Below are positions 5,715 through 13,534 of a stretch of 64,000 nt of DNA, in pieces. Below the pieces are notes generated by a model. It saw only the letters and a list, made by a program, of their open reading frames with translations. It had not been told where the DNA came from and made no database searches. Both the position numbers and the translations under genes were made by a program. Position 1 is the first letter of the stretch, and the number at the start of each line of letters is the position of its first letter. Source of the stretch: Massilia sp. MS-15 (GTDB lineage: Bacteria; Pseudomonadota; Gammaproteobacteria; Burkholderiales; Burkholderiaceae_D); the NCBI RefSeq assembly GCF_020176695.1, contig NZ_JAIWIA010000001.1, positions 62,001 through 126,000 on the forward strand, written 5' to 3'.

Positions 5715-8642
5715 TCAGCCGGGCACCAGGCCCGCGCTGGCCCGGGCATCGAGTTCGCCCAGTAGTTCGAGCAGCTCCGGATCGGTGATGAATTCCGCCG
5801 CCGAGCGTGCCGCCAGCAGGCGCTCCGCCGGCTGCGAACGGGCCACCACCCAGCCCTGCACGTAGTCGACCCCGATGCGCGCGAGCGTACGCACCGTGGC
5901 CGCGTCTTCCGCCCACTCCGCCACCGTCTTCATGCCCAGGTTGCCGGCCAGGCTGACCATGGCTTCCACGATCGCCACGTTGGCCGGGTGGGCATTGATG
6001 TTGACGATGAAGTTGCCGTCGATTTTCAGCACGTCGGCCGGCAATTCCTTCAGGTAGGAGAACGAGGTATAGCCGGCGCCGAAGTCATCCAGCGCCACCT
6101 TCACGCCGAAGCTGCGCACCTGGTCGATGAAGCGGCGCGTGTTGTCCAGGTCGTGCAGGGCGACGCTCTCCGTGATCTCCAGGCACAGGCGGCTGGCCAC
6201 GTGCAGGTACTGGCCCAGCACCGCGAAGGTATCCTGCACGAAGCGCTCGTCGTTGAGCGAGGCGCCCGACAGGTTCATGCACACGAAGCGTGTATTGCCG
6301 AGGCGCTCGGCATGCTCGGCGATCCAGGCCAGGGTCGTGTTCAGCACCCAGCGGTCGATCAGGCTAGCGCGCCCGCTCTTCTCGGCCGCGGCGATGACGG
6401 CGCCGGCCGGCACCACCCGCCCGTCAGGCTCGCGCAGGCGCAGCAGCACCTCGAAGTTGAGCGTGTCGCGCGGGCTGCGCAACGACATGATCGGCTGCAT
6501 CTCGAGCAGCAGGCTGTCGGTGGCGCCCGGACCGGACAGGCGTGCCACCATGTCGAGTTCCACCTCGCGCTGGCGGAAGGCTTCGGCGCCGCGCTCGTAC
6601 ACCACCAGGCCTTCGCCGGTGCCCAGCTTGGCCTCGCGGCAGGCGCGGTCGGCGGTCGAGACCGCGTCCTTCATCGGGATGCCCGGCGCCAGCTCGATCA
6701 GGCCGACCGATGCGCGCACATGGAAGGCCTTGTCGCCCACCCGGAACGGCGTGCTGCCGAGCCGGTCGACGATGCCGCGGCAGATGATGGTGGCCAGCGC
6801 GATCGCCGTATCCGGCATCACGATCACGAATTCGTCGCCGCCCACGCGCCCGACCTGCTGGCCGCCGGCCAGTATCCCCGCCATCCGCTCGCAGACCTGC
6901 TTGAGCACCTCGTCGCCGGCCGCGTGGCCGAACAGGTCGTTGATCAGCTTGAAGCGGTCGAGGTCGACGTAGGCCAGCGCCATCGGCTTGCCGGCCGCCA
7001 GGGCGGCCGCCGCCTGCGCGTACTCCTGCTCGATGCCGCGCCGGTTGAAGACCTTGGTCAGCGGGTCGTTGTTGGCCATGAACTGCAGCTGCTCGGTGAC
7101 CTTGTGCTTTTCGGTGGTGTCCTGCAGCACGCCCTCGATGCGCGCGCGGGCCAGGGTGGCGCTGACCTGGAAGCGCTGGCTGCCGTCGCGGCTGCTCAGC
7201 TCCATCTCGGCCTCTTCGCGCGCATGCACGCGCTGCTGCAGGGCGGTCCAGCTGCCTTCGCTGAAATACTCGCGCCAGGCGGTACGGCCCGGCACGAAGC
7301 GGCCGATGCCGAGCATCTTGCGCAAGGCCGGATTGACGCTCAGGAAATGGCCCGCCATGTCGAGCGTGAACAGGCCGACCGGCATCGCCTGGTAGGCGTG
7401 CTCCAGTTCGCGCTGGGCCGCTTCGCGCTGCTCGGTCTCGATCCGCATCTGCTCGGCCACGGCGAGCGCGGCCAGCAGGCTGGACGCGAGCGCCGCGGTC
7501 ACGCTGTTGATGACGCCCAGCAGTTCGCGCATGCCGAGCGCGGCCGCCGCGACCTCGGCGATGGTGGCCAGGAAGCTCACCGCGAACGAGGCCGCGAACC
7601 ACGAGGCGACCCGGTTGCGCGACTCGACGATGATCTTGAACAGCCCCACCGTCATCACCGAGAAGCAGCATACCGTGATGCCCCACAGCAGTGGCAGATA
7701 CATGCCGTAGGGCAGGAACATGGCGGCAGCCAGCATCGGCATGCACAGCCATTGCATGATGCGCATCGGCAGCACATAGCGCAGGGCCGCGATGTTCTGC
7801 TTCAGCAGGGCCTGGTACAGGGTCAGGGTCGCGATGCCATACAGGGTGATGGTGACCGAGCGGCTGCGCAGCAGCCAGTCGGAAGGGACGGTCTGGCCCA
7901 GCCACTGGATGTCCCAGCCGGCCGAGAGCGCCCCCACGCGCAGGTTCAGGATCAGCCAGCCGGCAAACAGCACGTACAGCGGCTGGCGGTTGATCAGGGC
8001 CGTGATCAGGACGAACAGGGCAAGCACCACCATGCCGCCATCGAGCAGGCCGGACTTGCGGTGGTACTGTTCGACCGACAGCGTGTACTGGGCAGCCGGC
8101 CATTGCAGCACCGACAGGCGGGCCGGGCCCGCGGAACGGACGCGGCACAGCAGCTCGGCCGGCAGCGGCTGCAGGTCCAGGACGAAGCCGGCTTTCGAGG
8201 CGGAGATCACGCCGCTGCCGCTGGCGCGCGTGGCGGCGCCGAGCGGGGCCAGGCTGGCGGCATCCCAGCAGGCCACGTCGAGCGCGTGGCGCGAAGGGAA
8301 TTCGATCACCTGGCTGCCGCTGCGCGGCATCGGTTCGAAGGCGAACCAGACCGGCGCCTCGGACAGGTGGGTATCGTGGCCGCTCACCAGGCTGCTGGCA
8401 CGGAGGCGCGCCAGCGCCGCGCCCGGCGCCAGCGCGCCGTCCTCCTGGGACAGCACGTGCATCGACAGCGGCACGTCGCCGCTGCTGCGGTACTGGTCGT
8501 GCCAGAACAGCAGGGCAAGCAGGGAGACGAAGCCGATCCCGAGCGGAATCAAGTAGTAGGCGAACAGGTTCAGCACCCACTCGACGACCGCGTGTGCAGC
8601 GAGCAGGAGCGAAAAACGACGTTGGGGTGTCGAGTTGGGCAT
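5715..8642 (-). CDS. Membrane-bound GGDEF-EAL protein with 7TM sensor and PAS domain
   Basis: Protein of about 975 residues for cyclic di-GMP turnover. In order: an N-terminal membrane helix, a periplasmic 7TMR-DISM-like extracellular domain, a multi-helix membrane region (about residues 190-400), a PAS domain (YQAMPVGLFTLDMAGHFLSV), a GGDEF domain with intact RVGGDEF near residue 600, and an EAL domain in which the signature reads EVL (LNFEVLLRL, about residue 729) while the metal-binding DDFGAGY near 850 is kept. The inhibitory I-site (RxxD) upstream of GGDEF is absent: the equivalent positions read A and Q. Both activities are possible. The start used is ATG 8642 (MPNSTPQRR); an in-frame TTG at 8720 would add 26 residues and run through the hairpin at 8666-8690. 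Confidence 0.85.
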   Translation of the reverse strand: MPNSTPQRRFSLLLAAHAVVEWVLNLFAYYLIPLGIGFVSLLALLFWHDQYRSSGDVPLSMHVLSQEDGALAPGAALARLRASSLVSGHDTHLSEAPVWFAFEPMPRSGSQVIEFPSRHALDVACWDAASLAPLGAATRASGSGVISASKAGFVLDLQPLPAELLCRVRSAGPARLSVLQWPAAQYTLSVEQYHRKSGLLDGGMVVLALFVLITALINRQPLYVLFAGWLILNLRVGALSAGWDIQWLGQTVPSDWLLRSRSVTITLYGIATLTLYQALLKQNIAALRYVLPMRIMQWLCMPMLAAAMFLPYGMYLPLLWGITVCCFSVMTVGLFKIIVESRNRVASWFAASFAVSFLATIAEVAAAALGMRELLGVINSVTAALASSLLAALAVAEQMRIETEQREAAQRELEHAYQAMPVGLFTLDMAGHFLSVNPALRKMLGIGRFVPGRTAWREYFSEGSWTALQQRVHAREEAEMELSSRDGSQRFQVSATLARARIEGVLQDTTEKHKVTEQLQFMANNDPLTKVFNRRGIEQEYAQAAAALAAGKPMALAYVDLDRFKLINDLFGHAAGDEVLKQVCERMAGILAGGQQVGRVGGDEFVIVMPDTAIALATIICRGIVDRLGSTPFRVGDKAFHVRASVGLIELAPGIPMKDAVSTADRACREAKLGTGEGLVVYERGAEAFRQREVELDMVARLSGPGATDSLLLEMQPIMSLRSPRDTLNFEVLLRLREPDGRVVPAGAVIAAAEKSGRASLIDRWVLNTTLAWIAEHAERLGNTRFVCMNLSGASLNDERFVQDTFAVLGQYLHVASRLCLEITESVALHDLDNTRRFIDQVRSFGVKVALDDFGAGYTSFSYLKELPADVLKIDGNFIVNINAHPANVAIVEAMVSLAGNLGMKTVAEWAEDAATVRTLARIGVDYVQGWVVARSQPAERLLAARSAAEFITDPELLELLGELDARASAGLVPG

Positions 8643-8661
8643 AAACGGGAAGCAAGCGCTC

Positions 8662-8690
8662 GAAAACCGCAGCCGGATGCCGGCTGCGGT
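8662..8690 (-). terminator. Strong hairpin with T run between the phzF-like and GGDEF-EAL genes
   Basis: ACCGCAGCCGG and CCGGCTGCGGT form a perfect 11-bp stem with a 3-base loop (8666-8690). On the minus strand it is followed by TTTTCG. It fits a Rho-independent terminator for the PhzF-family gene ending at 8806, but it also ends only about 20 bases before the GGDEF-EAL start codon. Confidence 0.6.
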
Positions 8691-8805
8691 GTCAAAGCGC
8701 AAGGATACAGGCTTAGGCAAATACCGTCATGCAATATCTGGCAAACGGCGCGGAGGCGTCGCCGCCTGGCCGCATGGTGCCTGCTTTCCTGCCTGCCTCC
8801 TCCGC

Positions 8806-9714
8806 TCAGGCAGGGCCGTCCATCATGCGCGCCGTGCCGGACACGCGGATCGAGGCACCCGGTTCCGGTCCGATGTCGGCGCGCAGGCGCGAGCGCATGC
8901 CCATATCCTCGCCTTGCACCACCTCGATGGCGCCGCCATGCGGCCAGCCAAGGTCGCGCAGGTAGCCGGCCAGGGCCGCCGTACCGGCACCGGTGGCGGG
9001 ATCTTCCAGCACCCCGCCGGATGCGAAGGGGTTCCGGGTATGGAACAGCTGCGGCGCCTCGGCCCAGGCCAGCACGACCGTCACCAGGCCGTGCTCCTGC
9101 ATCAGGCGGCGGCCCGCTTCGAGCGCATAGGACATGCGCGCCAGGGCTACGCGGCTGTCCAGGGCCAGCACCAGGTGGTCGGCGCCGGCATGGGCCAGGG
9201 CTGGCGGGATGCGCGGGTCGAGCTCGGCGCGGGTATAGCCGAACAGCGCCAGCGCGGCCTCGACCAGCGCCGCGGGCGCCGGCGCGCTCCTGGTCGGCGG
9301 CGACTGCAGGCTGGCGGCCACCCGGGCGCCTTCGCTGCGGCCCTCGACCGAGATCGTGGCCGCGTTCAGCTGCAGCGTGTAGCGGCCATCGCCGAAGCGG
9401 CGCGCCAGGGCGGCGCCCAGCGCGATCGTCGCGTGGCCGCAGAACGGCACTTCGGATTCGGGCGCGAAGTAGCGCACCCGCCAGGCCTGCGGCGCCTGGC
9501 CGGGACCGGCGTCGCTCCCCCCGGGGGCCGAGGGCGCGGCGAAGGCGGTTTCCGAAAAGCCGAGCGCGCGTGCCAGCGCCGCCATCTGCGCTTGCGGCGG
9601 CAGCGCCGCGCCGATCCAGACCCCGGCCGGGTTGCCACCCGAATCGCCGTCGGAAAAGGCGGCGATGCGCTCGATATCGTCCAGGCTGGCGGGTGGATGC
9701 AAGGCTGGCTGCAT
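8806..9714 (-). CDS. PhzF-family isomerase-like protein
   Basis: Protein of 302 residues with the PhzF/diaminopimelate-epimerase double fold. The family catalytic glutamate is in GFSETAF, and VRYFAPESEVPFCGHATIA and EDPATGAGTAALAGYL are the two most conserved signatures. Members isomerise small metabolites, and the phenazine enzyme PhzF is the best known, but no phenazine genes are nearby, so the substrate is unknown. The gene is followed by a strong hairpin terminator. On the other side it faces the remnants of an sdpR/sdpI pair. The start at 9714 fits the family; an Ala/Pro-rich tail of about ten residues precedes the first strand. Confidence 0.85.
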   Translation of the reverse strand: MQPALHPPASLDDIERIAAFSDGDSGGNPAGVWIGAALPPQAQMAALARALGFSETAFAAPSAPGGSDAGPGQAPQAWRVRYFAPESEVPFCGHATIALGAALARRFGDGRYTLQLNAATISVEGRSEGARVAASLQSPPTRSAPAPAALVEAALALFGYTRAELDPRIPPALAHAGADHLVLALDSRVALARMSYALEAGRRLMQEHGLVTVVLAWAEAPQLFHTRNPFASGGVLEDPATGAGTAALAGYLRDLGWPHGGAIEVVQGEDMGMRSRLRADIGPEPGASIRVSGTARMMDGPA

Positions 9715-9892
9715 GGCGGTCTCGTTTCTGGTCTGGTTCGCGGGACCACCATCATAATCCGGCGCCGCTCCGGCTGCAGGAGCAGCTCCGCGAGCCTCAA
9801 GGGCAGCCTTGCTGCGTGGCGGCCCTCATCGCTTTCGGCGGCATGGCCCCGCTTGCCGCCGGGCCCGGGCAGGCGCATCAACTCGCCGGCAC

Positions 9893-10135
9893 TCCCTGAA
9901 AAGCGTGACGCGGCACAGGGCGGCGCGAGACGATGAGCGCGGGCGATGTGGCGGCGCGGTTCGACATGACCAGGCCGACCATGTCGCACCATGTTGCGGT
10001 GCGCAAGGCGGCCGGCCTGATCACCAGCCGGCGCGAGGGACAGACCATCTGGTATGCGCTCGACACCACGGCGCTCGACGACGTGCCGGCCTGGTCGATG
10101 ACATGGCGCGCGGCGCCAGCGAAGATAAACGATGA
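9893..10135 (+). pseudogene. Degenerate SdpR-type ArsR-family autorepressor
   Basis: The reading frame from 9933 encodes a well-preserved ArsR winged helix (MSAGDVAARFDMTRPTMSHH, then KAAGLITSRREGQTIWYAL) that matches SdpR-family repressors from their second helix on. The N-terminal helix is not in frame: a stop lies at 9906-9908. Only a weak trace of 'LxxxTRxR' (LKSVTRHR) occurs in another frame at about 9895-9920. At the C-terminus the expected WLVDDMA ending occurs in a different frame, explained by loss of one CTGG of a CTGGCTGG near 10089-10093. Both ends are therefore broken and the gene should be inactive. It would have been followed directly by sdpI, overlapping its start. Confidence 0.65.
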
Positions 10136-10230
10136 AAAAACGTTGTATCGTGCCCTGCCTGGCGGCCATGCTGCTGAGCTTGGGCATGGTGGCCTGTTCC
10201 ATGCGGAGCTGCCGGCACCCATCCCGGGTG
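10132..10230 (+). pseudogene. Truncated SdpI-family membrane protein remnant
   Basis: ATG 10132 begins MKKRCIVPCLAAMLLSLGMV, a first membrane segment of the SdpI immunity-protein type. A frameshift near 10192 moves the continuation LFHAELPAPIP to another frame; family members have a similar 'LYPQLPxxIPxHW' segment here. Similarity then stops at the end of the LysR gene, so only about 33 of the roughly 200 expected codons remain. The order sdpR then sdpI, with overlapping stop and start, is the usual arrangement. Identification rests on a short segment but is strengthened by the neighbouring SdpR-like remnant. Confidence 0.55.
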
Positions 10231-10239
10231 GCGGCCGGT

Positions 10240-11136
10240 TCAGTCCTTCAGCACCTGTTCGAGCCTCCGCGCCAGGAACTCCACCAGCGCCGCCACCCGC
10301 GGCGCGAGCGATCCCTGCCGATAGAACACCGCCCACACCGGCTGGGTCCAGGGCAGCGTGTCCTGTTCCAGCACCGGCACCAGCCGCCCGGCCGCCACGT
10401 CGGCGTGCGTCAGGAAATCCGATAGCGAGGCGATGCCGGCCCCGGCCAGCGCCAGATGGCGCACCGTCTCGCCGCTCGAGGCGCTGATGGCCGGCGCCAC
10501 CGTCCATCCCTCGCCGTGCGCATGGCGCAGCGGCCAGGTATTGAGCGCGGCCGGCGCCGTGAAGCCGAGCGTGCGATGCGCCGTCAAGGCCTCGGCGCTG
10601 GCGGGCGTGCCGTGGCGCTCCAGGTAGGACGGCGCGGCCAGCACCCGCAGGCGCGAGCTGCCCAGGTGGCGCGCGTTCAGGGTCGAATCGGGCAGCGCGC
10701 CGATGCGGATCGCCAGGTCGGCCCGTTCCTCGATCAGGTCGACATAGGTCTCGCCGCTGACCAGTTCGAGCTGCACCAGCGGATACGCGTCCAGGAAGGC
10801 CGGCAGCAGCGGCGCCAGCAGGTGGTCGAGTGCCGGCGTGGCCGCATTCACCCGTACCAGGCCGGCCGGCTGCGAACGGCGCGCCGCCGCCTCGGCCTCG
10901 GTATTGGCCAGCTCGGCCAGCAGGCTGCGCGCCCGGCCCAGCAGCCAGCTGCCTTCCTCGGTCAGCTGCAGGCGCCGCGTCGTGCGGCGCATCAGGCTCA
11001 TGCCCAGGTGCTCTTCCAGGCGCGAGATCGTGCGCGACACGCCGGAAGGCGTTTGCCCCAGGCGCTCGGCTGCCTTGGAAAACGAGCCCGCATCTATGAC
11101 CGCGGAGAATGCAATCAAGGCCTCGATATCGATCAT
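10240..11136 (-). CDS. LysR-family transcriptional regulator
   Basis: Regulator of 298 residues. The N-terminal winged helix is typical (IEALIAFSAVIDAGSFSKAA then TPSGVSRTISRLEEHLGMSL), followed by a periplasmic-binding-protein-like effector domain from about residue 90. It is divergent from an MFS exporter gene with a 103-bp spacer that carries a perfect LysR-type dyad, so control of the exporter and of itself is likely. The inducer is unknown. Its 3' end abuts the truncated sdpI remnant, which suggests that this locus replaced or interrupted the older operon. Confidence 0.88.
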   Translation of the reverse strand: MIDIEALIAFSAVIDAGSFSKAAERLGQTPSGVSRTISRLEEHLGMSLMRRTTRRLQLTEEGSWLLGRARSLLAELANTEAEAAARRSQPAGLVRVNAATPALDHLLAPLLPAFLDAYPLVQLELVSGETYVDLIEERADLAIRIGALPDSTLNARHLGSSRLRVLAAPSYLERHGTPASAEALTAHRTLGFTAPAALNTWPLRHAHGEGWTVAPAISASSGETVRHLALAGAGIASLSDFLTHADVAAGRLVPVLEQDTLPWTQPVWAVFYRQGSLAPRVAALVEFLARRLEQVLKD

Positions 11137-11139
11137 TTA

Positions 11140-11152
11140 TGACTCCACGTCA
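11140..11152. promoter_or_regulatory. LysR-type T-N11-A dyad
   Basis: TGAC-tccac-GTCA is a perfect 4-5-4 inverted repeat that fits the T-N11-A consensus of LysR regulators. It lies three bases upstream of the LysR start codon and about 90 bp before the MFS gene. This position suits autorepression of a longer transcript or activation of the exporter gene. Confidence 0.5.
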
Positions 11153-11239
11153 AAAGTGAATTGTAGGGCAAGCCCTGTTTCCGTGCGCGCCGGACGGGCA
11201 CACTGCGTGGCCTGGATCAAGCACTTCAAAGGAAAAACC

Positions 11240-12445
11240 ATGCCACTCGCCCTCTGGGCGCTCACGCTGAGCGCCTTCGCCATCGGCACGACCGAGTTCG
11301 TGATCGTCGGCCTCATTCCCACCATCGCCGCCAGCCTGCACGTGTCGGTGCCGTCCGCCGGCCTCCTGGTGAGCCTGTATGCGCTCGGCGTCGCCGTCGG
11401 CGCGCCGGTGCTGACCGCCCTCACCGCCCGCGTGCCGCGCAAGCGACTGCTGCTCGCCCTCATGCTGCTTTTCACCATCGGCAACCTGGTGGCCTGGATG
11501 GCGCCCGGCTATGCGGCGCTGATGGCCGCGCGCGTGCTGACCGGCCTCGCGCACGGCGTGTTCTTCGCGATCGGCTCCACCATCGCCACCAGCCTGGTGC
11601 CGAAGGAAAAAGCCGCCAGCGCGATCGCGCTGATGTTCACCGGCCTGACCGTGGCCCTGGTCACCGGGGTGCCGCTCGGGACCTTCATCGGCCAGCATTT
11701 CGGCTGGCAGGCGACCTTCCTGGCCGTCTCCCTGCTGGGCGTGGTGGCCATGGCGGGCAGCTGGATCCTGGTGCCGGCCGATATCGCCGCCAGCCCTCCG
11801 GCGAGCCTCGTGACCCAGCTGGCGGTATTGAAGAAGCCGCGCCTGCTCCTGGTATACGCGATGACCACGCTCGGCTACGGCGGTTCCTTCATCGCCTTCA
11901 CCTACCTGGCGCCGATCCTGCAGGAGGTCTCGGGTTTTGCCGCGTCCAGCGTGAGCCTGGTGATGCTGGTGTACGGCGTCTCGGTGGCGGCCGGGAACAT
12001 CTGGGGCGGCCGGCTGGCCGACCGCAAGGGACCGCTGCCGGCCTTGCAGATCGTGTTCGCGCTGCTGGCCCTGGTGCTGCTGGTGCTGGGCTTCGCCGCC
12101 CCCAACAAATGGCTGGCATTGGCCACCGTGCTGGCCTGGGGCGCGGTCGCCTTCGGCAACGTGCCGGGCCTGCAGGTGTATGTGGTGCAGCGCGCCGGGC
12201 GCGATGCGCCGCAGGCGGTGGATGTGGCATCCAGCCTGAACATCGCCGCCTTCAACGTCGGGATCGCCCTGGGCGCCTGGGGCGGGGGCCTGATCGTCGC
12301 GCGGTTCGGACTGCTGGCCACGCCCTTGACCGGCGCCGTGGTCGTCGCCGGCGCCTTCCTGCTCACCACACTGGCGCGCCGGCTCGACAGCCGCGACGGA
12401 TTGCCGGCCAAGCCTGTCCTGGACAGCGCGGTCGCCATCCACTGA
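11240..12445 (+). CDS. MFS transporter of the AraJ/DHA1 exporter type
   Basis: Twelve-helix major facilitator protein of 401 residues. The N-terminus (ALTLSAFAIGTTEFVIVGLI) is the hallmark of the AraJ/YdhP/NepI group of proton-driven exporters; motif A occurs as ALTARVPRKRLL in loop 2-3 and as GGRLADRKG in the second half. Substrates in this group include arabinose polymers, purine ribonucleosides and drugs, so the cargo here is open. The start at ATG 11240 follows AAAGGAAAA. Divergent transcription from a LysR regulator with a dyad in between suggests inducible export. Confidence 0.85.
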   Translation: MPLALWALTLSAFAIGTTEFVIVGLIPTIAASLHVSVPSAGLLVSLYALGVAVGAPVLTALTARVPRKRLLLALMLLFTIGNLVAWMAPGYAALMAARVLTGLAHGVFFAIGSTIATSLVPKEKAASAIALMFTGLTVALVTGVPLGTFIGQHFGWQATFLAVSLLGVVAMAGSWILVPADIAASPPASLVTQLAVLKKPRLLLVYAMTTLGYGGSFIAFTYLAPILQEVSGFAASSVSLVMLVYGVSVAAGNIWGGRLADRKGPLPALQIVFALLALVLLVLGFAAPNKWLALATVLAWGAVAFGNVPGLQVYVVQRAGRDAPQAVDVASSLNIAAFNVGIALGAWGGGLIVARFGLLATPLTGAVVVAGAFLLTTLARRLDSRDGLPAKPVLDSAVAIH

Positions 12446-12461
12446 TAGTGTTCGCGCGTGC

Positions 12462-12484
12462 GCGCCATGGAAGTCCCATGGCGC
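12462..12484. terminator. Hairpin between convergent MFS and GST genes
   Basis: GCGCCATGG and CCATGGCGC form a perfect 9-bp stem around AAGTC in the 44-bp space between two converging stop codons. There is no T run on either side, so it is only a candidate bidirectional terminator. Confidence 0.4.
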
Positions 12485-12489
12485 ACAGA

Positions 12490-13197
12490 CTATTCATCCA
12501 GTTCAGGATAGTGACGGAAGATCCCGTTCTGGTTGTACGGGATGCGCCGCGGCGAGGCCAGGTAGGCCGCGATGTTCGGCCTTGCCGCCACCCGTGCGTG
12601 CAGCGCCGCCAGGGCCGGGTACTCGCCTTCGAGGCGCTTCATGGCGTTCGGGAAGGCGTAGCGCAGGCCGTCGACCACCTGGAACAGCGACAGGTCGGCG
12701 TAGCTCGGCCTGTCGCCCGCCAGCCAGTCGCGCGGCATGGGATTGGTGAGCAGGCGCGAGAAATAGCCGAAGAATTTGGGCAGGCGCGTCTCGACCAGGT
12801 CGGCGGCGCGCCGCTGCGCTTCCGGCTTCTGGTCTTCGTAGTAGAGCGAGGTGGAAATCGGGTGGTGGGTATCGTGGATCTCGGCCACCAGGTCGGCGAT
12901 GGTCAGCTGCAGCTGGTGCACCCACAGCCGGCCAGGATCGGAGCGCGGCGCCAGGCCATGGCGCTCGCCCAGGTAGAGCAGGATGTTGGCGACCTGCCCG
13001 ATGGTCGCCTCGCCGGCGCGCAGGAAGGGCGGCGCGAAGGCCGGCTGGCTGCCACTCTCGAGCGCCGCCAGCATGAGCTCCATGCCGCCTTCGCGGCGTG
13101 CCACGTCGACGTAGTCGGCCCCCGCTTCCTCCAGCGCCAGCCTCACGAATTCGCCACGGCCCTGGATGCCGGGCCAGTAGAACAGTTCATACGCCAT
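12490..13197 (-). CDS. Glutathione S-transferase family protein
   Basis: Protein of 235 residues with an N-terminal thioredoxin-like domain (MAYELFYWPGIQGRGEFVRL) and an all-helical C-terminal domain containing DRPSYADLSLFQVVDGL, the GST N-capping-like segment. The opening tyrosine and GRGE pattern resemble sigma/pi-like GSTs. It probably conjugates or reduces electrophilic substrates with glutathione in the cytoplasm; the substrate is not predictable. The start at ATG 13197 was chosen over longer upstream starts because GGAGG precedes it and the family begins at this point. Confidence 0.82.
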   Translation of the reverse strand: MAYELFYWPGIQGRGEFVRLALEEAGADYVDVARREGGMELMLAALESGSQPAFAPPFLRAGEATIGQVANILLYLGERHGLAPRSDPGRLWVHQLQLTIADLVAEIHDTHHPISTSLYYEDQKPEAQRRAADLVETRLPKFFGYFSRLLTNPMPRDWLAGDRPSYADLSLFQVVDGLRYAFPNAMKRLEGEYPALAALHARVAARPNIAAYLASPRRIPYNQNGIFRHYPELDE

Positions 13198-13342
13198 CTC
13201 CGCCTCCGCTGTCTTTCGGTGTGCGGCAATTATCGGGGAGGATCCGGAAGCATGGCGCGCCAAACATGGTAACCTTGTCTGCATGCCAGGCGAAAACGAC
13301 AAGTCGCACGAGCGACGCCACGCCAAGATTGAGAGAGACAAC

Positions 13343-13441
13343 ATGAATGCCCTCGCGACCAGCGCTTCCATGCAGCTCCCCGCTTTGCCGCACTCCCCCT
13401 CCGTCATGCGCTTTTCCCCCTGCCCGGCAGGCGGCGGCTAG
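13343..13441 (+). CDS. Possible short leader peptide upstream of the DUF535 gene
   Basis: A 32-codon frame with a GAGAGAG site seven bases before its ATG encodes a Ser/Pro/Ala-rich peptide (MNALATSASMQLPALPHSPS at the start). A GC hairpin follows it at 13451-13469. The arrangement recalls an attenuator leader, but the peptide has no obvious regulatory codon run and no known relatives that I recognise. The rest of the 337-bp spacer 13198-13534 must hold the GST promoter and shows no other clear feature. Confidence 0.3.
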   Translation: MNALATSASMQLPALPHSPSVMRFSPCPAGGG

Positions 13442-13450
13442 CCGCGCCCT

Positions 13451-13469
13451 GCCCGCCTTGACGGCGGGC
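13451..13469 (+). other. GC-rich hairpin upstream of the DUF535 gene
   Basis: GCCCGCC and GGCGGGC pair around TTGAC. There is no T tract after it. It could be a weak terminator or an mRNA leader structure between the short frame at 13343 and the DUF535 gene. Confidence 0.35.
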
Positions 13470-13534
13470 CCCGAAGATAAAGACAGTGGCGCCGAGGCGG
13501 CGCCGCACAACTTTACGCCGACTGGGAGCAACGC

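Noticed and set aside
6451..6462. Loss of phosphodiesterase activity because EAL reads EVL
   Set aside because: The middle residue of the signature is variable in active enzymes, and the DDFG metal-binding segment is intact, so inactivity cannot be claimed.
5988..9899. Very long open frame (about 1300 codons) on the plus strand opposite the GGDEF-EAL and PhzF-like genes
   Set aside because: It is a shadow caused by high GC and codon bias of two well-supported minus-strand genes. The translation is low-complexity (His/Arg/Gln/Gly) with no domain.
9933..10487. Intact ArsR-family gene starting at ATG 9933
   Set aside because: The frame lacks the first helix of the family, misses the normal C-terminus by a frameshift and then runs antisense through the LysR gene, so it is a remnant.
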